DNA from: CAXXOK01 sp001604115
Lineage (GTDB): Bacteria > Bacillota > Clostridia > Christensenellales > Aristaeellaceae
DNA length: 64,000 bases
NCBI GenBank assembly: GCA_034928535.1
Contig: JAYFOV010000024.1
Location: 49,443 to 113,442, forward strand
Direction: 5' to 3'
Shown: one piece after another, positions 45,115-54,370 of the stretch
Numbering within the stretch: the first letter of the stretch is position 1
Layout: the number at the start of each line of letters is the position of its first letter
The notes under the pieces: model-generated
Databases searched by the model: none
What the model was told of the DNA's origin: nothing
The model's input: the letters and a program-made list of their open reading frames with translations, nothing else
Program-made: the position numbers and the translations under genes

Positions 45115-45978
45115 ATGGCGCAGGATGAAAGGCTGGGTAACATCCCCGATACTTTGAAGGATCGCTTTGGTGAAAAGATTGATCCCAGTAAGGTGTTCAG
45201 TGAGGGAAACCTGAAAAAGAAGCGCGGCGCTTTCTGGACATGCTTCCTCATTGGGCTGCTGCTGGTGCTGCTGAGCCTGGGCGTAGCGCTTGGGCTTAAC
45301 GTGACGCGCGTCGATCTGCTCAAGCAAGGGGTGGATACCCATGTGGTAGCCACCGGTATCCTGAGCCAGAGCGATGCAGATGCCTTTGTGACCGATACCT
45401 TGGACTACTTGACCGGCATCAAATCCCTGTGGGAACCGGCCGTGACCATCGGTGGCTTTCGCGTGGGCGTGCCGGAGGCTTTCAAGGCACACATGGCGAC
45501 GGTCAAGGGCTGGGTGGATAGCGCCAAGGCGATTTTACTGGCGGGTGCGGCCATCGTTCTGCTGCTGCTTTCCCGGGTGCTGGTCGGCGTCAAGGGCAGC
45601 AGGCGAAGCCCCTTCTCCGTGGGGGGATACTACCTGGGCGCCGCTATCCCGCTGCTTTTGCTGGTAGGCGTGGGCGTATGGGGCTATCTGGATTTTGACA
45701 GCCTGTGGGCATGGGTGCATACGGTATTCATTCCCGATGGCATTTTTAGCGCGACAGAACAGATCATGCAACTTTTCCCGGTGGAGGTATTCAGCGGGTA
45801 TCTGCAGCCGGTGGCCATTTCATTTGGCATTGGCGCGGGCATCGTGCTGGCACTGCCCCTGTTGCTGTGGCCGCTTTCCAAGCTGCTCACAGCGCTTTTT
45901 GGCAAGGCTCCGGCGCGCAGGCGCACAGGCAGCCGTACCGCCAAACGCACCACCGGCAGCAGAAGCAGCCGATCCTGA
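45115..45978 (+). CDS. DUF1461 family integral membrane protein
   Basis: A 287-residue protein with four or five membrane helices. WAWVHTVFIPDGIFSATEQIMQLFPVEVFSGY near residue 200 is the DUF1461 signature (a HxxFFxxDxxxF and lfP pattern), with a FWTCFLIGLLLVLLSLGVALG helix near the start and a strongly basic C-terminal tail (ARRRTGSRTAKRTTGSRSSRS). The function is unknown. It starts after GAGAGGAG and is 15 bases before tsaD. Confidence 0.85.
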   Translation: MAQDERLGNIPDTLKDRFGEKIDPSKVFSEGNLKKKRGAFWTCFLIGLLLVLLSLGVALGLNVTRVDLLKQGVDTHVVATGILSQSDADAFVTDTLDYLTGIKSLWEPAVTIGGFRVGVPEAFKAHMATVKGWVDSAKAILLAGAAIVLLLLSRVLVGVKGSRRSPFSVGGYYLGAAIPLLLLVGVGVWGYLDFDSLWAWVHTVFIPDGIFSATEQIMQLFPVEVFSGYLQPVAISFGIGAGIVLALPLLLWPLSKLLTALFGKAPARRRTGSRTAKRTTGSRSSRS

Positions 45979-45992
45979 AACGAAGAGGTATC

Positions 45993-47051
45993 ATGAACGT
46001 TACAGACCTTTGGCAAAGCCGCATGGAAGCCTTGCAGAGCAAGGCTTCTGTGCGCATACTGGCGTTGGAATCCAGCTGTGATGAAACCGCCGCTGCCGTA
46101 GTGGAAAACGGGCGCACGGTGTGCAGCAGCGTGATCTTTTCCCAAGTGGATGTGCATGCCCTCTACGGCGGCGTGGTGCCGGAAATCGCCAGCCGGGCGC
46201 ATGTGGATGCGTGCGACCGCGTGATCGATCAGGCGCTCAAAGAGGCGGGCATGACCCTGCGTGATGTGGACGCCTTGGCCGTGACTTACGGCCCCGGGCT
46301 GGTGGGCGCGCTGCTCACCGGCGTGAGCTGTATGAAAGGGCTCAGCTATGCCACGGGCTTGCCTCTGATCCCTGTGAACCATATTGAAGGGCATGTGAGC
46401 GCCAACTACATCAGCACGCCTGAACTGGTGCCACCCTTCCTTTGCCTGGTGGTGAGCGGGGGGCACAGCCATCTTGTGCGGGTGGAAGATTATGGACGTT
46501 ACACCTTGCTGGGGCAAACGGTGGATGATGCCGCCGGCGAAGCCTTTGACAAGGGTGCGCGCGCCCTGGGGCTGGCCTACCCGGGCGGGCCGCTGCTCAG
46601 CCGCCTGGCGGAGGGCGGGGATGCATCTGCGCTCAAACTGCCGCGACCCAACCCGGAAGGGCGTTACGATTTCAGCTTTTCTGGGCTCAAGACGGCATTT
46701 ATCAACGCGTGCCACAAGCTGGAGCAGCGGGGTGAAGCCTTGCCGCGTGCCGATTTTGCCGCCTCGTTCCAGCAGGCCATCGTCAGCAGCCTGTGCGAAA
46801 AAGCGCTATGGGCCGTCCAGGATACCGGGCTGCACACACTGTGCCTGGCCGGAGGCGTGAGCGCCAATCGGCTGCTACGCGAGCAAATGCAAGCCATCGC
46901 GGATCGGGAAGGCTTCCGCCTTTGCCTGCCGGAGCTGTGGCTGTGCACGGACAACGCGGCCATGATTGGCAGCGCCGCCTATTACCGCATGCGTCAGGGC
47001 ACACTTGCGCCGCTCACGCTGAACGCCGTGCCATCGCTCACGCTGCTGTAA
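45993..47051 (+). CDS. tsaD: tRNA N6-threonylcarbamoyladenosine transferase TsaD
   Basis: A 352-residue enzyme that puts threonylcarbamoyl on A37 of tRNAs reading ANN codons. ILALESSCDETAAAVVENG opens the ATPase fold; VNHIEGHVSANY has the HxxxH metal site, LVVSGGHSHLVRV, DDAAGEAFDKGARALGL and LAGGVSANRLL are also conserved. The start is ATG at 45993. The short N-terminal extension (NVTDLWQSRMEALQSKA) differs from most family members. The partners TsaB, TsaC and TsaE are not in the window. Confidence 0.96.
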   Translation: MNVTDLWQSRMEALQSKASVRILALESSCDETAAAVVENGRTVCSSVIFSQVDVHALYGGVVPEIASRAHVDACDRVIDQALKEAGMTLRDVDALAVTYGPGLVGALLTGVSCMKGLSYATGLPLIPVNHIEGHVSANYISTPELVPPFLCLVVSGGHSHLVRVEDYGRYTLLGQTVDDAAGEAFDKGARALGLAYPGGPLLSRLAEGGDASALKLPRPNPEGRYDFSFSGLKTAFINACHKLEQRGEALPRADFAASFQQAIVSSLCEKALWAVQDTGLHTLCLAGGVSANRLLREQMQAIADREGFRLCLPELWLCTDNAAMIGSAAYYRMRQGTLAPLTLNAVPSLTLL

Positions 47052-47304
47052 AGTGTGTGGCCAGACGAATATCGTCGGTCGCGACCGACAACACCGCAGC
47101 GTTGCAAGTAACCGACCGCGGTTCCGCCTGGCATTGCGGCAGGGATGACCGCACAGCCACCCTGATTCCACAGCATGGCGCTCGGGCGGCAGAAGCAGCC
47201 GCTTCTGATGCACCGCTGAAACCCAAGCCGATCCTGCCGCGGGCAGCGGCCGGAAACCACCCGGCGAAATGCCGCACTATTCCGTATTTCTGAGGTGACG
47301 TAAC
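47052..47304. other. Spacer between tsaD and the Cys-rich protein gene
   Basis: Nothing recognised. Short dyads such as TCGGTCGCGACCGA (47087-47100) are present but not typical of a known operator. Confidence 0.35.
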
Positions 47305-47745
47305 GTGGGGCTGATCTGTAAACTGCTTGGACACCGCTATGAGCACTGCCGCTGCACGCGCTGCGGGGCGCAACGGGACGAAGGCCACCAGTGGCTGGAG
47401 GCCGAGGGCACCTGCCTGCATACCTGCGCCATCTGTGGCAAGGAGGATGCGCTGCCGCATGATTGGTTCCACTGCCGCTGCAAGCGCTGTGGCCAGCAGC
47501 GCCAGGAGCAACACCTATGGCTCAAGAAAAGTGCGTGCGAGCAGGTGTGCCGCATCTGCGGCGAGGAGCGGGAAACGCACACCTGGCAGCATGTGGATCG
47601 GGGTGTGGATCGATGCAAGCACTGCGGCAAGACCCATAAGCTCACCCCGGAGGAGATTGCCCGCCGGGATGAGGAATGGGCTGCGACCGATCCCTTTGAA
47701 GAAGGCTACGAGGACCTGCCGGACTACACGCCGGATCCGGATTAA
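47305..47745 (+). CDS. Cys-rich protein with repeated CxxCG zinc-ribbon-like units
   Basis: A 146-residue protein starting at GTG after TGAGGTGACGTAAC. Six CxxC pairs (CRCTRCG, CAICG, CRCKRCG, CRICG, CKHCG and an early CKLLGHRYEHC) alternate with GHxW or HxW segments (GHQWLEAEG, QHLWLKKS, THTWQHV), so it looks like a tandem of small Cys/His metal-binding units of about 35 residues. The C-terminus is acidic (EEGYEDLPDYTPDPD). I cannot name its function; nearby genes do not explain it. It may bind zinc or nucleic acid. Confidence 0.75.
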   Translation: MGLICKLLGHRYEHCRCTRCGAQRDEGHQWLEAEGTCLHTCAICGKEDALPHDWFHCRCKRCGQQRQEQHLWLKKSACEQVCRICGEERETHTWQHVDRGVDRCKHCGKTHKLTPEEIARRDEEWAATDPFEEGYEDLPDYTPDPD

Positions 47746-47873
47746 CGGGAGGCATGGGTATGCCGCGCCAGGTAACGGAAAACGTCATGCTCCGCCAGTC
47801 GCCATAGCAAGCAGGCGCAGGGTACGGCTGTTCACGGGCAAACCCTGCATCCATGTCTGGGGAGGGAAATCCC

Positions 47874-48425
47874 ATGCGCTACGTGCTCTTTTTTCGGGGA
47901 CTGAATGTAGGCGGCAAGCATCGCGTCAAAATGACGGAGCTGGCAGCACTGCTCACCGAGCTTGGGTTTGCCCATGTACAGACCTACATCCAAAGTGGCA
48001 ATGCCGTCTTGGATGCGCAGCTTCCGGAGGGCGAGCTATGCCGCAAGGTAGCGCAAGCCTTTCTGCTCCGGTTTGGGTTTGCCAGTACGGTGGTCGCCCG
48101 CAGCGCCGAGGCGTTGCGCACTGTGGCGGAAGCCATGCCCTTTTCCGGTACGGACATTGCAGCCGCGAAAGCGGCCGAACCGGATACCGAGCATCTGTAC
48201 CTCTACTTTTTGCCGGAGCCCCCCACGGCGCAGGCGCTGGCTTTGCTTGCGGCCAGCGATGTGGGTGGCGACCGTGTGGTTGTGGGGGAACGGGTGGTGT
48301 ACCTGCTATGTGCGGGCAGCGTGCGTACCAGTCCCGGTGCGGTGCGGCTTGCCAAGCTTTTCCCGGATGCGACGGCGCGTAACGGCAAGACGCTGGATGC
48401 GATGCTGGCGCTGCTCCGGCCTTAA
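47874..48425 (+). CDS. DUF1697 domain protein
   Basis: A 183-residue protein beginning MRYVLFFRGLNVGGKHRVKM, the hallmark of DUF1697, followed by LGFAHVQTYIQSGNAV and a C-terminal LRTSPGAVRLAKLFPDATARNGKTLDAMLALL. The family is small, cytosolic and of unknown function, with no known catalytic residues. The start is ATG at 47874 behind GGGAGGG. Confidence 0.9.
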   Translation: MRYVLFFRGLNVGGKHRVKMTELAALLTELGFAHVQTYIQSGNAVLDAQLPEGELCRKVAQAFLLRFGFASTVVARSAEALRTVAEAMPFSGTDIAAAKAAEPDTEHLYLYFLPEPPTAQALALLAASDVGGDRVVVGERVVYLLCAGSVRTSPGAVRLAKLFPDATARNGKTLDAMLALLRP

Positions 48426-48452
48426 GGCTCCCAAAAAGTAATGCATGAGGAT

Positions 48453-48490
48453 CGCCCGGGTTTGCGCACCGCGTGCCAGCCCGGGCGTTT
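48453..48490 (+). terminator. Intrinsic terminator
   Basis: CGCCCGGG / CCCGGGCG with a 19-base loop, followed by TTTG. Confidence 0.55.
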
Positions 48491-48509
48491 GTGAGAAAGA
48501 AGGCGCGGC

Positions 48510-49253
48510 ATGCGGGTGCATGAGTGGGGGGATCCGGATCAGCCCACGGTGATCCTGCTGCATGGCGGCGGGCTGGGTTGGTGGGCATTCCGGGATGTGG
48601 CGCTGGCGCTGGCGGGCGCCTACCATGTGGTGGTGCCCAGCATCCAGGGCAATGGCGATGCAGCGGATGAACCCTTTGAAAGCATTCAGGCATCCGCGGC
48701 GGCGCTGATCCGCTGGATCGATGAAACGTATCAGGGCAGGGTTCATGCCATCGGCGGGCTGTCGCTGGGGGCGCAGATCGCTGTGGCGGTGCTGTGCCAA
48801 CGCCCGGATATGGCCACCCATGCCATACTGGAAAGTGCGCTGATCTTTCCGCTGCGCTCTGCCGGGCTCATCAAGCCTATGGCGGCCATGAGCTATGGGC
48901 TCATCCGCCACCGTTGGTTTGCGCGCCTGCAGGCAAAGCAGCTTCAGCTGCCGGATGCGCTGTTTGAGCTGTATTTTGACGATACCCGCCGCATGAGCAA
49001 ACAGACTTTGCTGCAAACCCTCCAGAGCAACGCCGCTTTTGCGCCCGGCGCGTCGCTGGCGCAAGTGCAGGCCAAAACGCTAGTGATTGTCGGGGAAAAA
49101 GAACTGCCCGTGATTCGGCGCTCCGCCATGCAGTTGGCTGCGGACATTCCTGCCGCGAAGTTATGGGTGGCAAACGGGATGCGCCATGGCGAGCTGAGCC
49201 TTCGGCATCCGGCTTTCTATGCCGAGCGTGTGCTCGCGTGGCTGGCAACATAA
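48510..49253 (+). CDS. Alpha/beta hydrolase
   Basis: A 247-residue hydrolase. VILLHGGGLGWWAF is the oxyanion-hole region, GGLSLGAQIAVAVL holds the nucleophile elbow (GLSLG, Ser) and MRHGELSLRHPAFY near the end the catalytic His. The acid is expected in VIVGEKELPVIRRS but reads Glu rather than Asp. The substrate is unknown. It follows the terminator of DUF1697 by 19 bases and has no strong promoter in between. Confidence 0.88.
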   Translation: MRVHEWGDPDQPTVILLHGGGLGWWAFRDVALALAGAYHVVVPSIQGNGDAADEPFESIQASAAALIRWIDETYQGRVHAIGGLSLGAQIAVAVLCQRPDMATHAILESALIFPLRSAGLIKPMAAMSYGLIRHRWFARLQAKQLQLPDALFELYFDDTRRMSKQTLLQTLQSNAAFAPGASLAQVQAKTLVIVGEKELPVIRRSAMQLAADIPAAKLWVANGMRHGELSLRHPAFYAERVLAWLAT

Positions 49254-49519
49254 TCACGCGGCGCGTTTGCAGGCAAGGATGCTGCCCTGATGCACCGCAA
49301 GGGGTACGGCGGCAGTCTGCTTGGTTGGCTGATTGTATTGAAGCCAATATCACAGATTCGAGGTGCAAGCAGTCAAACCACTGGCACAAGGGCGAAAACC
49401 CTCGCCAGGTTTCCCAGGGAGGAAACCCTATGGCGGGTTTGGGCAAAGCCCAACGTGCCGGCATCACACGCGAACCCCAAAGCCCGCAAGCAGCGGCGCA
49501 AGGTTAGGTTTCGTCCATC
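49254..49519. other. Convergent spacer
   Basis: Contains a GC-rich dyad around 49385-49450 resembling the repeat family only loosely. No gene. Confidence 0.4.
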
Positions 49520-49554
49520 AAAAAAGCCCAACATCACAGATGCTGGGCTTTTTT
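49520..49554. terminator. Bidirectional intrinsic terminator
   Basis: AAAAAAGCCCAACATC / GATGCTGGGCTTTTTT with one mismatch; U tracts on both strands. Confidence 0.85.
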
Positions 49555-49564
49555 CCTGCGCTGC

Positions 49565-50881
49565 TTAGAATGCGTTGCCGCTGCCAAGCAGGTAGAGGAT
49601 GTAATATATGCTGGAGTATAGATGCCACACCAGCAGCATAAAGCTGACCATAAACCCTGCCGAGCGGAGCGCGAGCCCGCGCTGCGCCACGGCCAGATCC
49701 GCAGAGGCGAGCACCCCCGCCTTGGCTTGCTCCGCGATGGCGGCGCGTCGTGCGCGATAATCCACGACAGCCTGAATGAATCGGGGGGTAACAACCACCC
49801 ACAGCAGCAGTGCTGCGCTCATGCTGGCCCAGTTAAAATTGCCATGGTTGATGCGCAACCCTGTTTCCCGGAAAAACATGGCTTGCAGCATGGCGCACGC
49901 AACCGTCAAAAGCGCCATGGCCAGGGTGGGATCTTTGGGCGCGCCCTTTTCCCGGGTGGTCGCTGCCACAAACAGCGGGAAAGCGGCCATCATGGCCATA
50001 TTGCGGATGGCCTCCCATACGCTTTCCAGCGTTGCGCCGATTTCCACGCCGCTGGTAAAGGGCACCACCACGCCGGTATAGTACAGGTATTGCAGCATAA
50101 AATAGCCAACGGAGGGCAGAAACGCCAATATAATCTGCAAAAAATAGCGGCTGTTTTGCGGATGGCGGATCCACTGCCACAGGAAGAACAGCGCCGCGCC
50201 GGGAATCAGTGCCTGGATAAAGGTGGGCTTGGCCGAAAGGCTGAGCATCAGCAGTGCCGCCAACACAAACACCTTGCGCCAGGGCAGCATGGTCTTGGCG
50301 CCGCCCGCAGGCAGGTCGCGCTCAAAGGTATACCAGCAATGCATCAAGTATGGCACGCATAGCAGCATGGTCACGATCACGGCCAGCTGCGTTGGGTTAT
50401 GCCATACCGTAGGCGAGCCAAACCCGCGGTACACCCAGTCGTTCACGCCGGGGATGCGTATGGTGGTCACAATGGACAGGAGCAGCGCAAACCCAGTGGC
50501 GATGTTGCGCTGCACGCGGCCATTGAGCATGACAAAAATGTAGCGCTGCATAAGCAGGTAAGCCAAGCCTTTGGCGGCGGCGCACACCACGGCAGCCGCC
50601 CAGTTGAGCGGCACGCCCAGCTGGTACAGCGCAGCCACGATCAGGTGCCAAAGCGGGTAGGCCAGGCGGCTGGTAATGCTGTGCGGATCGGCAAAATTAA
50701 ACTCGCTGGCGATGCGCGCATGGATATGCAGATCGCTGTACGGGTTGGCAAACTCCCAGAGGTACATGGAGAGGGAAAAAGCAGTTAGCAGCAGCAGCAC
50801 GATCCATTTCAGCGGGTCGGCGCCCTGCCCCTCGCCGCGCCTGCGCAGGTCACGGTCCATTACGACGGCGTCCAATGGCAT
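49565..50881 (-). CDS. Polytopic membrane protein (possible EpsG/GT-C-like)
   Basis: A 438-residue protein with about eleven membrane helices. Early features are the loop FANPYSDLHIHARIASEF, followed by LAYPLWHLIVAALYQLG; later VVVTPRFIQAVVDYR. A charged loop after the first helix is a common pattern in GT-C transferases and polymerases such as EpsG/Wzy, but no specific motif settles it. The start is ATG at 50881 after AAAGGAGG. It is the last gene of a leftward group with the two acyltransferase-like genes. Confidence 0.65.
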   Translation of the reverse strand: MPLDAVVMDRDLRRRGEGQGADPLKWIVLLLLTAFSLSMYLWEFANPYSDLHIHARIASEFNFADPHSITSRLAYPLWHLIVAALYQLGVPLNWAAAVVCAAAKGLAYLLMQRYIFVMLNGRVQRNIATGFALLLSIVTTIRIPGVNDWVYRGFGSPTVWHNPTQLAVIVTMLLCVPYLMHCWYTFERDLPAGGAKTMLPWRKVFVLAALLMLSLSAKPTFIQALIPGAALFFLWQWIRHPQNSRYFLQIILAFLPSVGYFMLQYLYYTGVVVPFTSGVEIGATLESVWEAIRNMAMMAAFPLFVAATTREKGAPKDPTLAMALLTVACAMLQAMFFRETGLRINHGNFNWASMSAALLLWVVVTPRFIQAVVDYRARRAAIAEQAKAGVLASADLAVAQRGLALRSAGFMVSFMLLVWHLYSSIYYILYLLGSGNAF

Positions 50882-50976
50882 GTGGGTACATCCTCCTTTG
50901 GATGGGTCAAATCACAGACCATCATCATAGCATGAAAAACCCGGCGGGGCAAGCCTACGCATCAGCGGGCGACGCT

Positions 50977-53205
50977 TCACTCACAGCGTCCGCTGGAGCC
51001 CTGGCAGCCTCGGGGGGGCGGCGCATCCTCGCTTTGCAAGGTGCTCAGCTCACGGCGGGCCGCCTTGCTGAGCCACCTGCGCGCGGTCAAAGTTTGCCGG
51101 CGAGCCTTGCGCCGTGCAGCCATATCCGCCATCTCCTGGAGGTACATGGACTGCATACGGTCAAGCAGGGTATCCACAATGCGAAGCTTTTCCTGTGTGG
51201 CGGGCGCTTCCGGGTCATAACGCACCCCTTGCCCGATGGTGATGGTGCGCATCTGTTTGCTGGCGTAGATGGGCAGGAACACCACGCGCTTGTGGGTTTT
51301 GGCGTAGTAGGCCGGGGCGATCATCGCAAACCCGGTGTAGAGCTGGCCAACGCCTTCCAGCGCATAGCCGCGCTCGCCGGGGGCGGGGGGTTCATCATGC
51401 TCCGGAAACAGCAGGATGTTGTCGCCGGCCTGCATGGCCTCCGTGGTCAGCCGGAAGGTCTTGATCAGCTCGCGCGGATTGTCCCGGTACACGGGGATGC
51501 ACTCCAGACTGCTGAAAGCCCACAGGCACAGGCGGGACACCAGCCATGTGAGGGGCATTTTGAGCCATTGCGGCAGCCATTTTTGCCGCAGCATGGAATT
51601 TTCATAAATGTGGCTCACGATTGCTTCGCGATCCATCATCTTGCTGATGGTCCAGGGACGAAAGCTGATGGGGATATAGAGGTTGGTCACGATGGGGCCA
51701 TACAGCTCGCCATGGTTGCACACCAGCACCAAGGTGCCGTCCTCCTCGCCCTGCGCGTGTTCCAGACCCTTGAGCTTGTGGTAATAGAAGGGGCGCAGCA
51801 GCATAGCCAGCAGTTTGAGCCCATACCGGTTTTTGTGCCGCGCCACGACAACAGCGTCCAGTTGCTTTTGCAGGGCTGGGTTTGGCTCCTCCTTCAGGGT
51901 CAAAAAACGGCGGAGCTTTTCAAAATGACGGTTGTTCATCGGAAAATGCACTGCGCTGACCACCGCGCCCACCAGGATGAGGAGCGGCGGCAGCACCATC
52001 AGTGGCCGAAAGCTGCGCTCTACAAAACCCAGATCGATATCTGTGAGCGAGAGCCCTGCGGGCAAACATAGGAAGGTGAGCAGCACCAGCGCCACCATCT
52101 GCCCCAGCAGGATGGCAAACTCAGTGTAGAGCGCGCGGTAGCGGCCATAGCCGATCAAATCGCTCTTCAGGCCATACTCGGCCACGCCGGCCATGGCGCG
52201 CTCCATCTGTGCCAGACAGGTCACGCTCACGCTCAAGCCCCCGGTGCACAACCCCAGTGTCAGGTAGCTGATGGTCAGGCTGGGGGCATGCGCCAATTCC
52301 CGGTAAAAAAGCAGCAACCCGTAAGCCCACAGCAGCAACCCAACCAGCAGAAGCTGCAAAAGTGCTGGGCGGTGCTTGCCCAAGCGCTTGAGCAGATAAT
52401 CCGTGAGCTCGCGCATCAGGATGGTGCAGGCCACCGTGAGCGCCAGGCGGCCAATGGCCTCCCCGGTCGTGATGCCAATAAAGGTATACACCATGACCAG
52501 CGTGATCTGCAATGCCATCAGGATAGGCATTTGCAGGCGCTGGTAAGCACCGTAGGCATGCACGCCCGACAGCCCGCTTGCCACACGCTGCACGGTGGCG
52601 GCATCCACAGTTTCCGGTTCCCGCGCCAGCGCGATCACGTCCCGTTCCCGGTAATGGGCGTAGCCTTCCAGCAGCACGCTCAGCCCATAGCCCCCGAGGG
52701 TTTGCCATGCGGTGGGGGCGGACATCGCGGCAAAGAAAATGGGAAGCAGCGCGGCGGCTGGCACCAGTTGCAGCAGCGCATACAGCACCCCAAAAGCCAT
52801 GCGCCCTATACGCCCAAGCACGACCATGCCCACAAGCCTGCGCCCGATGATGGCGCGCACCGTGAGCGCCAGCGCCACCGCAAAAAGCGCCCACACGCGC
52901 GGCGGGGCGCTAAAGACGGGGAAAAGCGAGAAAATGACCAGCGAGATCAGCAATAGAAAAAGCAGCATCATCGTGCCGGTGATGCGCATCAGCCGGGTCA
53001 GGTACCTTCGATTCGCGCCCAAAAACGTTTGTCCGTAGGCGGTGGCTACGGTTCCGCTCATGTACAGCGCACCGCCCAGAATGGGGGTAAGCCCAAACGC
53101 GCTGCTCACCGCCATGGAGTAAAGGTAGTTGTACAGCGTGCTCAGCGACATCATGACCAGCATGACGCGGCGGGAGGCTGCATAGGTCGTGGTGCTCTGT
53201 TGCAA
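50977..53205 (-). CDS. MFS-like membrane domain fused to PlsC-like acyltransferase
   Basis: A 742-residue protein. Residues about 1-440 hold 12 membrane helices in an MFS-like arrangement. Residues about 480-742 are a PlsC-type acyltransferase, recognised from LVCNHGELYGPIVTNLYIP near 497, VYRDNPRELIKTFRLT, AGDNILLFPEHDEPP and VFLPIYASKQMRTITIG. The usual HX4D catalytic pair is HGELYG: the Asp is Gly. Such fusions recall LplT-Aas lysophospholipid transport and acylation. TTG at 53205 is the likely start, since AAAGGAG lies eight bases upstream; ATG at 53229 has no site. Confidence 0.78.
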   Translation of the reverse strand: MQQSTTTYAASRRVMLVMMSLSTLYNYLYSMAVSSAFGLTPILGGALYMSGTVATAYGQTFLGANRRYLTRLMRITGTMMLLFLLLISLVIFSLFPVFSAPPRVWALFAVALALTVRAIIGRRLVGMVVLGRIGRMAFGVLYALLQLVPAAALLPIFFAAMSAPTAWQTLGGYGLSVLLEGYAHYRERDVIALAREPETVDAATVQRVASGLSGVHAYGAYQRLQMPILMALQITLVMVYTFIGITTGEAIGRLALTVACTILMRELTDYLLKRLGKHRPALLQLLLVGLLLWAYGLLLFYRELAHAPSLTISYLTLGLCTGGLSVSVTCLAQMERAMAGVAEYGLKSDLIGYGRYRALYTEFAILLGQMVALVLLTFLCLPAGLSLTDIDLGFVERSFRPLMVLPPLLILVGAVVSAVHFPMNNRHFEKLRRFLTLKEEPNPALQKQLDAVVVARHKNRYGLKLLAMLLRPFYYHKLKGLEHAQGEEDGTLVLVCNHGELYGPIVTNLYIPISFRPWTISKMMDREAIVSHIYENSMLRQKWLPQWLKMPLTWLVSRLCLWAFSSLECIPVYRDNPRELIKTFRLTTEAMQAGDNILLFPEHDEPPAPGERGYALEGVGQLYTGFAMIAPAYYAKTHKRVVFLPIYASKQMRTITIGQGVRYDPEAPATQEKLRIVDTLLDRMQSMYLQEMADMAARRKARRQTLTARRWLSKAARRELSTLQSEDAPPPRGCQGSSGRCE

Positions 53206-53348
53206 AGACTTCGCTCCTTTGGACAGCATGGCAGGGGAATGGCCAGCGTGGCGCGCGGGGCAGCTTACCCTTGCGCGCGGCAGGCCACAGGCTTGGTAAG
53301 TCCCATTCTATCACAGCGCTATGGCGCAGGCAACCATATGCCGGATGT
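53206..53348. other. Spacer between the two acyltransferase-like genes
   Basis: No gene; the leftward terminator of the upstream gene is at 53349-53382. The 742-residue gene therefore probably has its own promoter, which I could not place. Confidence 0.35.
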
Positions 53349-53382
53349 AAAAAACCCGACGCATTTGCCCATGCGCCGGGTT
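53349..53382 (-). terminator. Intrinsic terminator of the 242-residue acyltransferase gene
   Basis: On the minus strand AACCCGGCGCAT / ATGCGTCGGGTT followed by TTTTTTAC. Confidence 0.8.
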
Positions 53383-53411
53383 CATGGTGTACTATGGATA
53401 GGCGTGGCCGT

Positions 53412-54140
53412 TTACACTTCCCCGGCAGGCAGCGCCTCCGGCGTATCGGGGTTGCTCTCGGCAGCGAGGGGCATGTGCGGCTGGATGGCGCGGCGCAGGC
53501 CGCCCATAAGCCGATCCATTTGATCCTTGAGGGGCGTATCCACCTCAAAGCGGATCGGCGCGCTGATGCGGAACACACGCTGGGCCATATCGATATAGAC
53601 TGGCCAAAACGCGATGCCCTTGCCCGTTTGCCGCGCAAAAGCGGGCGCAATCTGCAAAAACCCGCTGTTCAGGGTCGTATCATGCGTTTTGTAGCCGCTG
53701 GGCTGCTCGGGGAAAATGACCAGATGCTTGCCTTCCTTCAGAAAGCGCAGGCTGGCACGCACAGTGCGGATGACCCGCGCATCGTGATACACCGGGACGG
53801 TTGGTGCGGTGCGCACGATGGGCGGCAGGATGGCTGCCGCAATGTAGGGCAGGGTCGCGCTGTACAGCGGCGCAAGGCGGCTTTCCGGTGCCCACCAGTA
53901 ATCCTGGCGGACGTATGCGGGCGTTTCGCGGGCGCTGAGCACCTGCGCGTTCATCCATGGGCGCAGGTCATCGGCCATGGGAAAGTGCGCGCACATGGCA
54001 ATGGGGCCATATGCCCCGGCATGGTTGCAGATGAACACCGACGGTTCACCGGTAAAAGGGACTTCCCACTGCGCTTGCATGCGCGGGGAAAAACGGCGGG
54101 CAACGCCCCGCCAAAAGCGATAAGACCGTTTGATTTCCAT
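53412..54140 (-). CDS. PlsC-like acyltransferase with NHxxxYGP motif
   Basis: A 242-residue protein without membrane helices. SVFICNHAGAYGPIAMCAHFP near residue 38, VPVYHDARVIRTVRASLRFL, EGKHLVIFPEQPSGY and GIAFWPVYIDMAQRVFRISAPI follow the order of PlsC motifs I to IV. As in the adjacent fusion, the catalytic Asp of HX4D is replaced by Gly, with the shared sequence NHxxxYGPI. The pair probably have related lipid roles, and the fused protein may have arisen from a duplicate of this one. The gene starts at ATG after GGGGTTG, a weak site. Confidence 0.72.
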   Translation of the reverse strand: MEIKRSYRFWRGVARRFSPRMQAQWEVPFTGEPSVFICNHAGAYGPIAMCAHFPMADDLRPWMNAQVLSARETPAYVRQDYWWAPESRLAPLYSATLPYIAAAILPPIVRTAPTVPVYHDARVIRTVRASLRFLKEGKHLVIFPEQPSGYKTHDTTLNSGFLQIAPAFARQTGKGIAFWPVYIDMAQRVFRISAPIRFEVDTPLKDQMDRLMGGLRRAIQPHMPLAAESNPDTPEALPAGEV

Positions 54141-54335
54141 GCTTCAACCCCGTTCCTGCCTTGATAGGGGCAAAGCGCCCCGCGAACAAACCATATGAAA
54201 CCTAGGCCGATTGGCCAACGGTTCTTTATATCATATCCGGCGGTTCTTGTCCAGCCGAAGCGGCGCCGCGCAGGCCAGCATATAAATGTAATACAAAGAT
54301 TAGAAAGGCGTAACGGTCACCTGCCGGGGGCAAGC

Positions 54336-54341
54336 TATAAT
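54336..54341 (+). promoter_or_regulatory. TATAAT -10 element of the metallophosphoesterase gene
   Basis: Perfect TATAAT at 54336-54341; the -35 is poor. The start of the gene is about 30 bases downstream. Confidence 0.5.
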
Positions 54342-54370
54342 GGAAATACAACATGTTGGGGGTTTGTGAG

